Positions 1 through 7,691 are shown, counted from the stretch's first letter. The stretch is DNA of 64,000 nt from Bizionia argentinensis JUB59 (GCF_000224335.1 NZ_AFXZ01000009.1:148843-212842), one strand, 5' to 3'. The notes: generated by a model from the letters alone, not told the origin. Numbers and translations are program-made.

Positions 1-166
1 CAAAAACAACAAATCTAAAGAAAGGCTAATGGCACAAAACAAAGCGGCCAAGCTTATTGAAAGCACCAATAAAAAACAGGCCAAGAACCACGAGAAATCA
101 TTCATGGACGAACAGCTGGAGTATTACTCCGATAAAGTAGATATCAACGATTACCTAAACGATTAA
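1..166 (+). CDS. C-terminal tail of a phage protein, probably the Mu A-like transposase (partial)
   Basis: The frame is open from the window edge and stops at 164-166, giving about 54 lysine-, asparagine- and glutamate-rich residues ending in DYLND. No domain can be recognised in this fragment. The transposase call is inference: in Mu-like phages the DDE transposase gene lies directly upstream of the MuB ATPase gene, and a MuB-like gene begins at 378. The C-terminal tail of MuA contacts MuB, which would fit a charged, low-complexity end. Confidence 0.45.
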   Translation, partial: KNNKSKERLMAQNKAAKLIESTNKKQAKNHEKSFMDEQLEYYSDKVDINDYLND

Positions 167-174
167 AAATTTTT

Positions 175-378
175 ATGAAATCAGAAATTAACAAACTCAT
201 TAAAGTACGTGACAAAATTATTCAGAAAGTCGAAAAACGAGATAAGGTAGCCTTAATAAGATCGGACGACTGGTATCAAAGCTCAAAAGGAAAACAACAC
301 GAAGCCGTTACCGGTAAGTTAGCCGATGCCACTGAAAGTATTAAAGAAGCAATTAAAGAATTAGAAAATATAGCATAA
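175..378 (+). CDS. Small charged phage protein, 67 aa
   Basis: A short, highly charged, probably helical protein with no family I recognise. It starts 8 bp after the preceding stop, and its stop codon overlaps the MuB-like start by one base (TAATG at 376-380). It is therefore translationally coupled between the presumed transposase and its ATPase partner. A role in transposition or its control is possible from position only. Confidence 0.7.
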   Translation: MKSEINKLIKVRDKIIQKVEKRDKVALIRSDDWYQSSKGKQHEAVTGKLADATESIKEAIKELENIA

Positions 379-1337
379 TGACCGATACCCATAAAAATAA
401 CATTGCCCATAAGCTGCAGGAATATATAAATGTTCATGCTATTAGTCAATCCATAGTATCTCACCGCGCAGGTGTTAGACAGGAATATATTACCGCTATT
501 TTAAAAGGCGTCTTTACCTACGACGCTGGAAAAGGTAACACCGGTAACATTCCAGACAAGCACTTCATGAAGCTTGCCGAACTTGTAGATTATACTACCG
601 AAAAACGCTACTGGTTAAACCGCGCCACGCCACAACTTACACAAATGATTGCCATTTTAGAGGAAGCCCGCGAGCATGCTTACACACGTTTAGTAGTTGG
701 TTCAACTGGTTCTGGTAAGTCTCACGCCATTACGTTGTATGCCAAAAAGCACCCTGCCGATGTGTTTCATGTTAAAGTTGGAAGTGAGGATACACTTAAC
801 GGCCTGTTGGAAAAAGTATGTGCCGCTTTAAAAGTACCACCAAGTAAACACAAGTCCGCCAAAATTCGCGACATATCCATGGCTTTAAAAATGCTTTATA
901 ACTACGGTAAAAAACCCCAGTTAATTTTTGATGAAAGCGAGTATCTAAAGGTGTCTGCCTTATGCTCTATAAAGGAGTTTTACGATTATCTGGATAAGTA
1001 CTGCAGCATCGTGCTAATTGGTACCGATCAGTTAACCGGCCAAATAGACAAGCTGCGCAAAAAGGATGCTAAAGGTATTCCGCAATTATATCGCCGTATT
1101 AAATTCGGAATACGCCATTTACCAAGTATTGATAAAACATTTAAACTCTTTTTAAATGAAATTGAAGACAAGGAACTAAAACGATTCCTACGCGCCCAAT
1201 GCGATAATTACGGCGAGCTGCACGATGTCCTGGTTCCATGTATGCGCGAAGCTGACAGACTGGATATTCCGCTGTCTTTAGCGCTAGTAAAAAAGATATT
1301 AAATGTAAATGAAGTCGAAATTTTTAAAGCCTACTAA
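378..1337 (+). CDS. MuB-like AAA+ ATPase (transposition target/activator protein)
   Basis: The 319-residue protein has an N-terminal helix-turn-helix-like region (about residues 10-75) followed by an AAA+ core. The Walker A motif is GSTGSGKS at residues 108-115 and the Walker B motif is QLIFDE at 181-186. This domain order and length match Mu B (312 aa), which binds DNA non-specifically as an ATP-dependent filament, selects the transposition target and stimulates the transposase. A probable sensor-1 segment is VLIGTD. It sits in a tightly packed early operon immediately before a second ATPase. MuB-type function is strongly supported by family and position; immunity behaviour is not visible. 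Confidence 0.88.
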   Translation: MTDTHKNNIAHKLQEYINVHAISQSIVSHRAGVRQEYITAILKGVFTYDAGKGNTGNIPDKHFMKLAELVDYTTEKRYWLNRATPQLTQMIAILEEAREHAYTRLVVGSTGSGKSHAITLYAKKHPADVFHVKVGSEDTLNGLLEKVCAALKVPPSKHKSAKIRDISMALKMLYNYGKKPQLIFDESEYLKVSALCSIKEFYDYLDKYCSIVLIGTDQLTGQIDKLRKKDAKGIPQLYRRIKFGIRHLPSIDKTFKLFLNEIEDKELKRFLRAQCDNYGELHDVLVPCMREADRLDIPLSLALVKKILNVNEVEIFKAY

Positions 1338-2003
1338 TTGCTAACAAAACCCAAAACCAAAAGACCTGCTAAACTAAAAAAGGTTTTAACGGTAGCAAAT
1401 ATTCAAAACCAAACAGTTACCAAATTACAGTGGCTCGGCAAATGGCTAGACGCTTTTGGTAAACCTCAAGACAGAGGAGTTTGGTTTGTATGGGGCGGCT
1501 CCGGAAGTGGTAAAAGTACATTTATAATGATGTTAGCAAAAGCCTTGGCGCTATTAAACTTTAAAGTGTTTTACAACTTACTGGAAGAGGAAACCGACGA
1601 CACGGATTATATAGATAGAACTGAATTGTTACAAATGAACGAAGTAGAGAAAAACTTTCACACCCAAAGCTACAACTATAATGAGCTAATCGCATACTTA
1701 AACATGCGCAATCCGCCAAAGGTTGTCGTGGTGGACTCTATAACGTACTTAACAAAAGACTGGGATCAGTACATGGCACTTAAAGCGCTATGTAATAGAA
1801 AAAACATCATGCTCATAATTGTTGGGCATGCGGAAGGCAAAAACCCGCGAAGCGAATTTGAAAAGTCTATTCGTTACGACGCCAAAATGAAAGTTTTCAT
1901 TGAAGGGTACCTGGCACAATGCCAAGGCAGAACCATAGGCGAAAACGGCGGCCGATTCATCGTTTACCAAAAGGGCTACGATATGCTTCGTGGCGAATCA
2001 TAA
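1338..2003 (+). CDS. RecA-like/AAA P-loop ATPase, 221 aa
   Basis: A P-loop NTPase with Walker A GGSGSGKST at residues 53-61 and Walker B VVVVDS at 129-134. The layout resembles phage RecA-fold ATPases rather than MuB. No ATG is available near the N-terminus; the TTG at 1338 directly abuts the upstream stop codon and is the likely start. It may help load recombination or replication factors, or assist transposition together with the MuB-like protein, but nothing in the sequence fixes the role. A separate RecA-fold ATPase directly after MuB is not part of classical Mu. Confidence 0.75.
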   Translation: MLTKPKTKRPAKLKKVLTVANIQNQTVTKLQWLGKWLDAFGKPQDRGVWFVWGGSGSGKSTFIMMLAKALALLNFKVFYNLLEEETDDTDYIDRTELLQMNEVEKNFHTQSYNYNELIAYLNMRNPPKVVVVDSITYLTKDWDQYMALKALCNRKNIMLIIVGHAEGKNPRSEFEKSIRYDAKMKVFIEGYLAQCQGRTIGENGGRFIVYQKGYDMLRGES

Positions 2004-2028
2004 TATCAATAATTAACAAACCGAAACA

Positions 2029-2343
2029 ATGAAAAATCAAGTACTACAAATTTTACAAATGGATGCCGACGCTTACCAAATGCTAGTTATGGACATCTAT
2101 ACACAATGGTGCGCTTCTAAAAGCAAGAACCAAACATCACTCCAAAAGCTTTTAATCTCTAAATCACTATTCAACTGGTGGTACAAATGCTTGGAGTTTC
2201 AGGAGCGCACATTTGTCTACCAAGGCAAAGCGTACATCGGGAAGCTGTCTCCAGAGCTGGCCGTGGACTTCTATAAGGAAACCATTAGCCCTATACACAA
2301 CCTATTCTCTAAACCTTTAATAAAAAAAGCACATGACGCCTAA
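2029..2343 (+). CDS. Phage hypothetical protein, 104 aa
   Basis: An unrecognised soluble protein rich in aromatic and basic residues, with no signal peptide or membrane segment. It lies in the early operon 25 bp after the RecA-like ATPase gene, and its end overlaps the start of the next small gene by 11 bp. Function unknown. Confidence 0.7.
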   Translation: MKNQVLQILQMDADAYQMLVMDIYTQWCASKSKNQTSLQKLLISKSLFNWWYKCLEFQERTFVYQGKAYIGKLSPELAVDFYKETISPIHNLFSKPLIKKAHDA

Positions 2344-2461
2344 ACAATTAGAAAACAAACTAGACGAGCTCAACTTTTGGTTGGACAATAACCAAAGCCA
2401 CGAACACTACTCAACCAAGTATAACGAGCGAAATGAATTAGTAGAACAATTAACCCAATAA
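2333..2461 (+). CDS. Very small phage protein, 42 aa
   Basis: Begins at ATG 2333 inside the last codons of the previous gene and stops at 2459-2461. The product is a short, charged, probably helical peptide starting MTPKQLENKLDEL. The overlapping start and the dense same-strand packing support a real gene. No family recognised. Confidence 0.5.
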   Translation: MTPKQLENKLDELNFWLDNNQSHEHYSTKYNERNELVEQLTQ

Positions 2462-2475
2462 TATAATTATAAAAA

Positions 2476-2664
2476 ATGGCAACAATTAAAATTAAAATAA
2501 AAAATGGAGAATGCGATGCTACAGTAAAGGGAACTGCATTTGATATAGTCGAAGGGCTGGCAACAATGCTTATAGGTAGTCCTGAAATGTTAAGGTTTAT
2601 GAAGGCAGCTATAGAAGTATCCGAAGAACATAATAAAGAATTAAACGAAGAAAACAATAATTAA
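2476..2664 (+). CDS. Small phage protein, 62 aa
   Basis: A short acidic protein with a beta-like N-terminus (ATIKIKIKNG) followed by helix. It starts 14 bp after the preceding small gene and is separated from the DUF3164-like gene by one base. Function unknown. Confidence 0.6.
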   Translation: MATIKIKIKNGECDATVKGTAFDIVEGLATMLIGSPEMLRFMKAAIEVSEEHNKELNEENNN

Positions 2665-2665
2665 A

Positions 2666-3322
2666 ATGAACACACAAAACCAAACCGTTGACCTATCAAC
2701 ATTAACTGCAGACCAACTGCAGTCAGAATTAAAGCGCCGCCAATTATCCGAAAATCAAAAGGCACTAAAAGAAAAAAAGGTGTATGAATCCGATAATGAG
2801 GACTTCATTATGAACGCCGTATCCAAGGCCAAGCAATTACGCAGCGATCTGGACGAATTTAAAAAGATAACTATCAAGCAAGCCAACGAGTTATACATAC
2901 GCATGTATCATATAGAAGGCAAAGAGCCAAAAGAAGTTAAAACCTTTAGCCGTATTAATAAAGAAGGCAATATGAAGGTAACAGTGGATATGCAAGAACG
3001 TTTCGCATTTACAGATGAAGCTGAAGTACATATTGATGCCATTCAGGATATTTTTAAAAACAAGTTTCAGGACAGAAACAAAGGTTTTTACCGCGTTTGG
3101 GAAAAAACAATGATGCGTAACGGAAAAGGTGAGTTTGACCCGAAGCTTTTAGCCAAGGCCAGAACCGAAGTAAGAGAGCTGGGAGACGATGAGCTTATTA
3201 ACCGTTTTGATAAGCTGGACGAATGTCAAACCGTAATAGGTAGCAGTCTATACTGTCGCATTTATGCCCGCGACGAAAAAAACAAATGGCAGGACATTTC
3301 ACTTAACTTTTCAAGCTTGTAA
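2666..3322 (+). CDS. DUF3164-like Mu-type phage protein
   Basis: The 218-residue protein has a helical N-terminus, and its middle and C-terminal parts resemble DUF3164, a family found in the early region of Mu-like phages (features such as FKNKFQDRNKGFYRVWEKT and the closing YCRIYARDE segment). The biochemical role of DUF3164 is not established. Position among early transposition and replication genes agrees with the family's usual context. Confidence 0.6.
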   Translation: MNTQNQTVDLSTLTADQLQSELKRRQLSENQKALKEKKVYESDNEDFIMNAVSKAKQLRSDLDEFKKITIKQANELYIRMYHIEGKEPKEVKTFSRINKEGNMKVTVDMQERFAFTDEAEVHIDAIQDIFKNKFQDRNKGFYRVWEKTMMRNGKGEFDPKLLAKARTEVRELGDDELINRFDKLDECQTVIGSSLYCRIYARDEKNKWQDISLNFSSL

Positions 3323-3324
3323 AT

Positions 3325-3645
3325 ATGGAATCTAACAACAAAACATTCTCCGAAGAAAGCAGCAAGAGCCACCGCCGCCAAAAAGCTTTAAAAGCGTTGG
3401 AAATTGCCAAAAAAATTGAAGCAGATAAAATGAAGGCAGGCGCAAAATATCAAAAAACAGATAACAAAACATACAGTTTAAAAAAAGAAGAAAACATTGC
3501 AATAGTAGTAGAGCAATATAAAGACAACGAAATTCTGGTAAACAAAAAATTAATAATTCAAGACCAGGAGGGAAACTGGATTAGCAATGTAAAGCTAACG
3601 AATTCAGAGCACAAGGCATTTAACAGCCACATTCAAGGTCAATAA
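3325..3645 (+). CDS. Phage hypothetical protein, 106 aa
   Basis: A strongly basic, lysine-rich soluble protein that starts 2 bp after the DUF3164-like gene, so it is very probably in the same operon. The N-terminal half is predicted to be helical and the C-terminal half beta-rich. No family recognised. Confidence 0.65.
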   Translation: MESNNKTFSEESSKSHRRQKALKALEIAKKIEADKMKAGAKYQKTDNKTYSLKKEENIAIVVEQYKDNEILVNKKLIIQDQEGNWISNVKLTNSEHKAFNSHIQGQ

Positions 3646-3676
3646 ACATAACAGCGCTGCGTGCCTGATTAATAGC

Positions 3677-4018
3677 ATGCGCCCCAACTACCAATTAGCA
3701 CGTAGCGTTATTTTAAATTTAAACAGCATCATGATACATCCACAAATAAAAAAATCATTCCTCTGGTCGCATTTCGACTTTACCAACCCACAGCACCGCT
3801 ATGTATTAAGCTTGGCCATGCAATTTGGTTGGAGCAAAATACACCCTATTACTGGAAAGCAAGTGGCCGATCTTGGCGCGCTAGATAAGTGGCTAAAAGG
3901 TAAAAGCAAAATAGGGCAATCGCCCGTGTTAAAGCCATTAATGGAAATGACACCAACCGAAACCAGCCGCATAATTGTAGCGTTGGAAAATATGGTGGCT
4001 AAAAAACACGAAGCCTAA
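3677..4018 (+). CDS. Phage hypothetical protein, 113 aa
   Basis: A soluble protein with a conserved-looking centre (FGWSKIHPITGKQVADLGALDK cut to its key features: a WSKIHP motif and a following LDKWLK helix) and a C-terminal helix ending in a MTPTETSRII segment. Its position, downstream of MuB-like and DUF3164-like genes, is where Mu-like phages carry the GemA/gp16 regulator, and the C-terminal helix is loosely like it, but I cannot establish homology. The stop overlaps the next start as TAATG. Confidence 0.6.
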   Translation: MRPNYQLARSVILNLNSIMIHPQIKKSFLWSHFDFTNPQHRYVLSLAMQFGWSKIHPITGKQVADLGALDKWLKGKSKIGQSPVLKPLMEMTPTETSRIIVALENMVAKKHEA

Positions 4019-4167
4019 TGGAAGCCACTATGTACTTATTAATTGCTATTGTGGTGATTTTTTTGCTACTCATTGCCGGCTTATCTGCTATGATTTTTAA
4101 CGATACCGATGCCGATATGTTTTGGTACGATGCCCAACAAAATCCTAATAAAAACAAGAATGACTAA
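4018..4167 (+). CDS. Small single-pass membrane protein, 49 aa
   Basis: Starts at ATG 4018 overlapping the previous stop and ends at 4165-4167. Residues about 6-27 form one hydrophobic helix (YLLIAIVVIFLLLIAGL), followed by an acidic and then asparagine/lysine-rich tail. The next gene's ATG at 4160 overlaps its last codons. The chain of overlaps supports translation. Function unknown. Confidence 0.55.
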   Translation: MEATMYLLIAIVVIFLLLIAGLSAMIFNDTDADMFWYDAQQNPNKNKND

Positions 4168-4699
4168 CCATTACAATATTGAAGTTCTCGAAACGCAAAC
4201 ACACCTAAAGGTTACCTATCGCGATGATAAGTTTAGGAAGCTCGAGCACTTGCGCGGTAAGCTGGACGATGCCATGCTAAAACAATTAGGCCGCATTATT
4301 CCCCGATCAGAATCCAGCATGCAATCCTATATAAATCACTATCAATCCAAAGTATCTTACACTAAAATTGAAACAAAAAAAAGCCTCTACACCCAATTTC
4401 TGGACGAGTGGACTGCGTTCTTTGAGCAGTTTAGCGGATTACCGCCCAAGTTTACAGGAGCCGATGGTAATAGCCTTAAAAGTATAATTACATATCTAAC
4501 CAAGCTATCGGCAGGCAGCGAAACCGAAGCGCTAGCCCTCTGGAAAATCATTTTAAGTAAATGGCATACCGTTAAAGAGTTTCACCAGCAAAACACCGAT
4601 TTAAAATATATCAATTCAAAATTAAACATCATTCTCCATGAAATTAAGCAACAAGGTAACACCTTCACTCAAGGAACTAACGGCAGTGTCGAACTATAG
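4160..4699 (+). CDS. Phage protein with replication-like C-terminal region, 179 aa
   Basis: ATG 4160 is the preferred start: it overlaps the upstream stop (ATGACTAA), while an earlier in-frame ATG at 4109 would read through the preceding small gene. The C-terminal half (about residues 75-165) contains a F-x-Q-x-x-G-x-x-P-x-F-x-G-A-D motif and a closing YINSKLNIILHEIK helix. This pattern is familiar from Bacteroidota phage and plasmid replication-associated proteins. A replication role is inference. Confidence 0.6.
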   Translation: MTNHYNIEVLETQTHLKVTYRDDKFRKLEHLRGKLDDAMLKQLGRIIPRSESSMQSYINHYQSKVSYTKIETKKSLYTQFLDEWTAFFEQFSGLPPKFTGADGNSLKSIITYLTKLSAGSETEALALWKIILSKWHTVKEFHQQNTDLKYINSKLNIILHEIKQQGNTFTQGTNGSVEL

Positions 4700-5207
4700 C
4701 AACACGGCCGTAGTAAAACATTACGCTGGCATGAATTTACGCCTAGCCATAAACTCCAGTGCTAAATCCATGGCTTTACTTACTAAAGCTGAAGGCGGTG
4801 AGGAACTGGTTAAAAAATGCGTAACCAATATGCTTATTGGTACCAGTATGTACTTTGCTAAAGTGCTTCCAGATAGGCAAGCCAATGTAGTAGCTGAAGA
4901 ATTATTGGCAAACTACAACTACCGCCAATTAAAGCTTGAAGACGTGCTGGCCATTTGCTACGAAATTAAAGAAGCAGATATTATTAACCTGACACCAGCA
5001 CGAATTCTAAAACACATCAAAGACTATTTCCAACGCAGGGAACGTGCCGTAATAGACCAAAGCATAAACGCCAGCGAAACCAACAAAAACGGAAACTTTG
5101 ATAATGATTATGATAAACGAATTAGGCAAAGCGCGCGCCACTTGGATAACCAAAACAAGGCTATTGTTAGAACACGAACGGAAACTAGAAAGTTTTATAA
5201 GCCTTGA
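4638..5207 (+). CDS. Phage replication-region protein, 189 aa
   Basis: Helical protein whose central part (LLANYNYRQLKLEDVLAICY shortened: the RQLKLEDV motif and following helices up to DYFQRRERAV) resembles proteins next to replication initiators in Bacteroidota phages. The C-terminal tail is basic and asparagine-rich. From ATG 4638 it overlaps the previous gene by 62 bp in another frame; ATG 4731 would remove the overlap and is a plausible alternative start. Function unproven. Confidence 0.6.
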   Translation: MKLSNKVTPSLKELTAVSNYSNTAVVKHYAGMNLRLAINSSAKSMALLTKAEGGEELVKKCVTNMLIGTSMYFAKVLPDRQANVVAEELLANYNYRQLKLEDVLAICYEIKEADIINLTPARILKHIKDYFQRRERAVIDQSINASETNKNGNFDNDYDKRIRQSARHLDNQNKAIVRTRTETRKFYKP

Positions 5208-5217
5208 TTTATAAATT

Positions 5218-5364
5218 ATGAATATATATAGAACAACGAATACCAGCGGTAAAACAAAATTATATTTAGGGAAAAATTTTGCCGAGATAGAATATAAGTA
5301 CAAAATAATCTACTCAATCCACGAACTTAAATCCATTGAGCTGGTACAAAAGGATATTGAATGA
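5218..5364 (+). CDS. Small phage protein, 48 aa
   Basis: ATG 5218 to TGA 5362-5364, beginning MNIYRTTNTSGKTKLYLGKN. It follows the previous gene by 10 bp and is followed by about 80 bp without a gene. The composition is coding-like but nothing is recognised. Confidence 0.4.
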   Translation: MNIYRTTNTSGKTKLYLGKNFAEIEYKYKIIYSIHELKSIELVQKDIE

Positions 5365-5447
5365 TTTATAATACCAAGATATGAGCCGTTTTTTATGGCT
5401 TATATCGACTCTTATAAATTGTCTTTAAACTCAAATAAAGAAAAAAC

Positions 5448-5710
5448 ATGAAAAAAATCACAATAGCCTTTCGCGGCTTATTTTGGAAACTAAAAAAAGA
5501 AGGTAACAAATATAGCTTGGGGGAAGGCCTGTAACAATATTGATTTATGGAATTATCGTTTTACCAATTTATGCTCTGCATGGCCTAATAATTAATATAA
5601 CTGAAGGATTGGAATTTTTAGTAGACGTCAACTCTAAAAAAATAACGGTCAGCCGAGAATTAACAAAAAAAGAAGAAAAGCTCATAAAAATAGAGCTACT
5701 CAAAAAATAA
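5448..5710 (+). pseudogene. Possible frameshifted small membrane-protein gene
   Basis: ATG 5448 gives 28 codons ending at TAA 5532-5534. A -1 shift at the five-G run 5519-5523 opens a frame that continues to TAA 5708-5710, encoding a hydrophobic segment (TILIYGIIVLPIYALHGLII) and a charged tail. The joined product would be a plausible 87-residue one-helix membrane protein. Loss of one G, a sequencing error, or programmed slippage would all explain this; alternatively translation restarts at TTG 5540. Confidence 0.4.
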
Positions 5711-5806
5711 GAGCCTCATGAACACCTAACATACAACGGCCATCAAAACGCCACAAAAAACAAACTGCAGGAAGCGGTTCAAGATTTCCTTAAAGGAATA
5801 GACCGT

Positions 5807-6013
5807 GTGCTTATACCAGACAACGAAGTTTTAAGCTTATTAAAGCGCGATATAATTGCGCACATAGTATGGCTTAATAATGAGCATCCACTTTGTAAAC
5901 CTATAGCCGCCTCTTGGTTTAGCCACGATAAAAAAGACTGGCAATTGTCCGGTGTATATTTTAGCAACTTCCATATTTATCACGTAAACCGCGACTATTT
6001 AAAAACCCTTTAA
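5807..6013 (+). CDS. Phage hypothetical protein, at least 68 aa
   Basis: The frame is open from 5711 with coding-like sequence (LQEAVQDFLKGIDRVLIPD), but the only standard start is GTG 5807. ATG 5718 lies in another frame and stops after three codons, so the true start may be non-canonical or the 5' end may carry a one-base lesion. The protein has a histidine- and tryptophan-rich centre. Function unknown. The stop sits inside the first copy of a repeated 29-bp leader. Confidence 0.5.
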   Translation: MLIPDNEVLSLLKRDIIAHIVWLNNEHPLCKPIAASWFSHDKKDWQLSGVYFSNFHIYHVNRDYLKTL

Positions 6014-6029
6014 ACCCAATTTAATTATG
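6001..6029 (+). repeat. Leader repeat, copy 1
   Basis: A 29-bp segment spanning the previous stop codon and the ATG of the next gene. It matches 6368-6396 at 26 of 29 positions. It looks like a duplicated translation-initiation leader (TTTAAACCC followed by an AT-rich stretch and ATG). Confidence 0.8.
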
Positions 6030-6218
6030 ACACACGAACAAACTTTTACAGTTTTATTAACCAAAAACCCGCCGCCAGGAACTTGGTGTTTTGACATGAT
6101 TGGGCGCACCTTTCAAGTAGTAGACAGAGGCGATTGGTACTTGTTAATTAAAGACATTAACGCACCATCTAACAAAAAAAGATGTTTAGTAAAATCATTT
6201 GTATCAATTTTAAAATAA
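6027..6218 (+). CDS. Small phage protein, 63 aa
   Basis: Soluble protein with a PPPGTWCFDMIGRTFQV segment and alternating beta-like stretches; it could be a small barrel-type fold. It is preceded by leader repeat copy 1. No family recognised. Confidence 0.6.
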   Translation: MTHEQTFTVLLTKNPPPGTWCFDMIGRTFQVVDRGDWYLLIKDINAPSNKKRCLVKSFVSILK

Positions 6219-6222
6219 AATT

Positions 6223-6369
6223 ATGTGTTCAGAAATGGAAATGCCAACACTTTGTAAAGAATGCAGAGGTTGGTTTGACTTAAACGATGGAAAACCATCA
6301 AAAGATGGTAGATACCAACTGTGTCAAGAATGTAGTGAAATAGATAATAGTAATAACCCTGATTATTAA
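6223..6369 (+). CDS. Small zinc-finger-like protein, 48 aa
   Basis: ATG 6223 to TAA 6367-6369. It has C-x2-C (LCKECRGW, residues about 11-14) and a second C-x2-C (LCQECSE, residues about 34-37), spaced about 20 residues apart. This is a four-cysteine zinc-ribbon arrangement seen in many short phage proteins. It starts 4 bp after the preceding gene. DNA or RNA binding is possible but unproven. Confidence 0.65.
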   Translation: MCSEMEMPTLCKECRGWFDLNDGKPSKDGRYQLCQECSEIDNSNNPDY

Positions 6370-6396
6370 AAACCATTTAAACCCGATTTAATAATG
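6368..6396 (+). repeat. Leader repeat, copy 2
   Basis: Second copy of the 29-bp leader (see 6001-6029), with three mismatches. It overlaps the stop of the zinc-finger gene and ends at the ATG of the DUF7220-like gene. Confidence 0.8.
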
Positions 6397-6738
6397 CAAA
6401 CAAAAAAACAATCTTTAACAGAGTCTTTATCTAACACCGCCGTTGGTTTTGGCGTTAGTTATGCTAGTACTTTTTTAATATTCCCGTTGCTTGGCATTGC
6501 TACCAATGCTGGAACCAACCTTATAATTGTAATATACTTTACCATAATCAGTATTTTGCGTGGTTATGCTATACGTAGGTTTTTTAATAAGAAAACAACA
6601 GGCGTTAAGCGCTTAAGCTTTGCGCACTATCCAGACGGCAAATTATTTTATATACATTGCTTCCATTGCGAAATAGATACGCCAGTAAACGAAGACAAAG
6701 AAAACTTATACTGCTCCAATTGTGGATTAAAACATTGA
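6394..6738 (+). CDS. DUF7220-like membrane protein with C-terminal zinc ribbon, 114 aa
   Basis: Residues about 8-65 match the pattern of DUF7220, a small two-helix phage membrane family (SLTESLSNTAVGFGVSY, then FPLLGIAT, a second hydrophobic helix and an IRRFFNKK end). About 50 residues follow that are not part of the usual short protein: they carry C-x2-C (HCFHCEID) and C-x2-C (YCSNCGLK), a likely zinc ribbon on the cytoplasmic side. Function of DUF7220 is unknown. Confidence 0.65.
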   Translation: MQTKKQSLTESLSNTAVGFGVSYASTFLIFPLLGIATNAGTNLIIVIYFTIISILRGYAIRRFFNKKTTGVKRLSFAHYPDGKLFYIHCFHCEIDTPVNEDKENLYCSNCGLKH

Positions 6739-6776
6739 ATGATGGCATAATCGAAAATCTTCCTTAAATTAGGCAT

Positions 6777-6872
6777 ATGAAATACTCTGAAAAACCAACG
6801 CTATTTGGTAAGATTATTATTGCATCCCTTATTATTGTATTAGTAATCCAACTAATAGCGTTTGTTTTTTAA
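6777..6872 (+). CDS. Tiny membrane protein, 31 aa
   Basis: ATG 6777 to TAA 6870-6872. A single hydrophobic helix (IIIASLIIVLVIQLIAFVF) ends the protein after a short charged N-terminus. Such tiny one-helix proteins are common in phage early regions. Support is only the start, stop and composition. Confidence 0.4.
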   Translation: MKYSEKPTLFGKIIIASLIIVLVIQLIAFVF

Positions 6873-6919
6873 TTAATTCTTAAAATAATATAATTACTTT
6901 AGCATAATTAAAAGATAAA

Positions 6920-7159
6920 ATGAAAAATAATTCAAACCTCAACAATGCGCTTGTTTTTGAAAATATTAATTTCAATGATTTAACAGATGAGGACGAAATA
7001 GAGTTTATGTCTGACATTAAGAAAAAATTAGTGTATATCAAGGAACGAATTGAGAGTGAGCCGAAAGGCGAAATTCAGGCCTTTTCAAATGGCGTTATAA
7101 TGATTTATGGCTTCTCGACCGATTTAGAATATGAAATTAGAATGCTGCTTAATATTTAA
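6920..7159 (+). CDS. Acidic phage protein, 79 aa
   Basis: A small acidic soluble protein with a DLTDEDEIEFMSDIKKKL helix and a beta-like C-terminus. It starts a new cluster after a short AT-rich gap (6873-6919) that may hold a promoter (TTACTTTA near 6893, close to the TAnnTTTG element). Function unknown. Confidence 0.6.
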   Translation: MKNNSNLNNALVFENINFNDLTDEDEIEFMSDIKKKLVYIKERIESEPKGEIQAFSNGVIMIYGFSTDLEYEIRMLLNI

Positions 7160-7162
7160 ACC

Positions 7163-7678
7163 TTGAAAAAACTACTCACTACTCTCGCACTTTTAAGTTG
7201 CCTCTATCTTATGGCCCAAGACGGCTACAACTTGCCATATAGCAGTTATAAAGCCATATTTACAAAGGTTACGCAATTAGACAGTCTTACAGCGCGGCAA
7301 TTTGCTAATAGTATAATTAGGACCACGGAAACACAGTATGAGTTTTTAAGCGTTAAGAAACGTAAGGAGACGGCAACCTATTACTATATTGAGTCTGGAC
7401 TATCTGAAGGCGAAGTTCAAGAGCAGAAAGAATTGGGCTGCAGTAAGTGTATGACTGTAAATTTTATGGTATATGACACGCGTTATGTATTTCTAAGCAT
7501 AACCGGATCGCTAAATGATTTACTGCGAGCATGGCAAAATGAATTTTTACCAACTGCCACTGCAGACTTAATAAATGAAAGCTTTAAGTATCGCGAAGTA
7601 AAAAACAGAAGCACCGGTGTAGATGTTCGGCTATCAGATGAAGGCAGTGTATGGCAAATATATAACTGGTCAATTTAA
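7163..7678 (+). CDS. Secreted phage-encoded protein, 171 aa
   Basis: TTG 7163 is the only start that keeps a clear signal peptide: MKKLLTTLALLSCLYLMAQ, with probable cleavage after about residue 19. The mature part is alpha/beta, has a single C-x2-C pair (LGCSKCMTV) and no recognised domain. A periplasmic or secreted product encoded in the early operon and followed by a terminator suggests an accessory gene that could change the lysogen. It starts 3 bp after the preceding gene. Confidence 0.65.
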   Translation: MKKLLTTLALLSCLYLMAQDGYNLPYSSYKAIFTKVTQLDSLTARQFANSIIRTTETQYEFLSVKKRKETATYYYIESGLSEGEVQEQKELGCSKCMTVNFMVYDTRYVFLSITGSLNDLLRAWQNEFLPTATADLINESFKYREVKNRSTGVDVRLSDEGSVWQIYNWSI

Positions 7679-7691
7679 TTTTACTAAATAG

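Noticed and set aside
4109..4159. Earlier ATG for the 4160-4699 gene
   Set aside because: It would overlap the small membrane-protein gene almost completely; ATG 4160 overlaps its stop in the usual coupled way.
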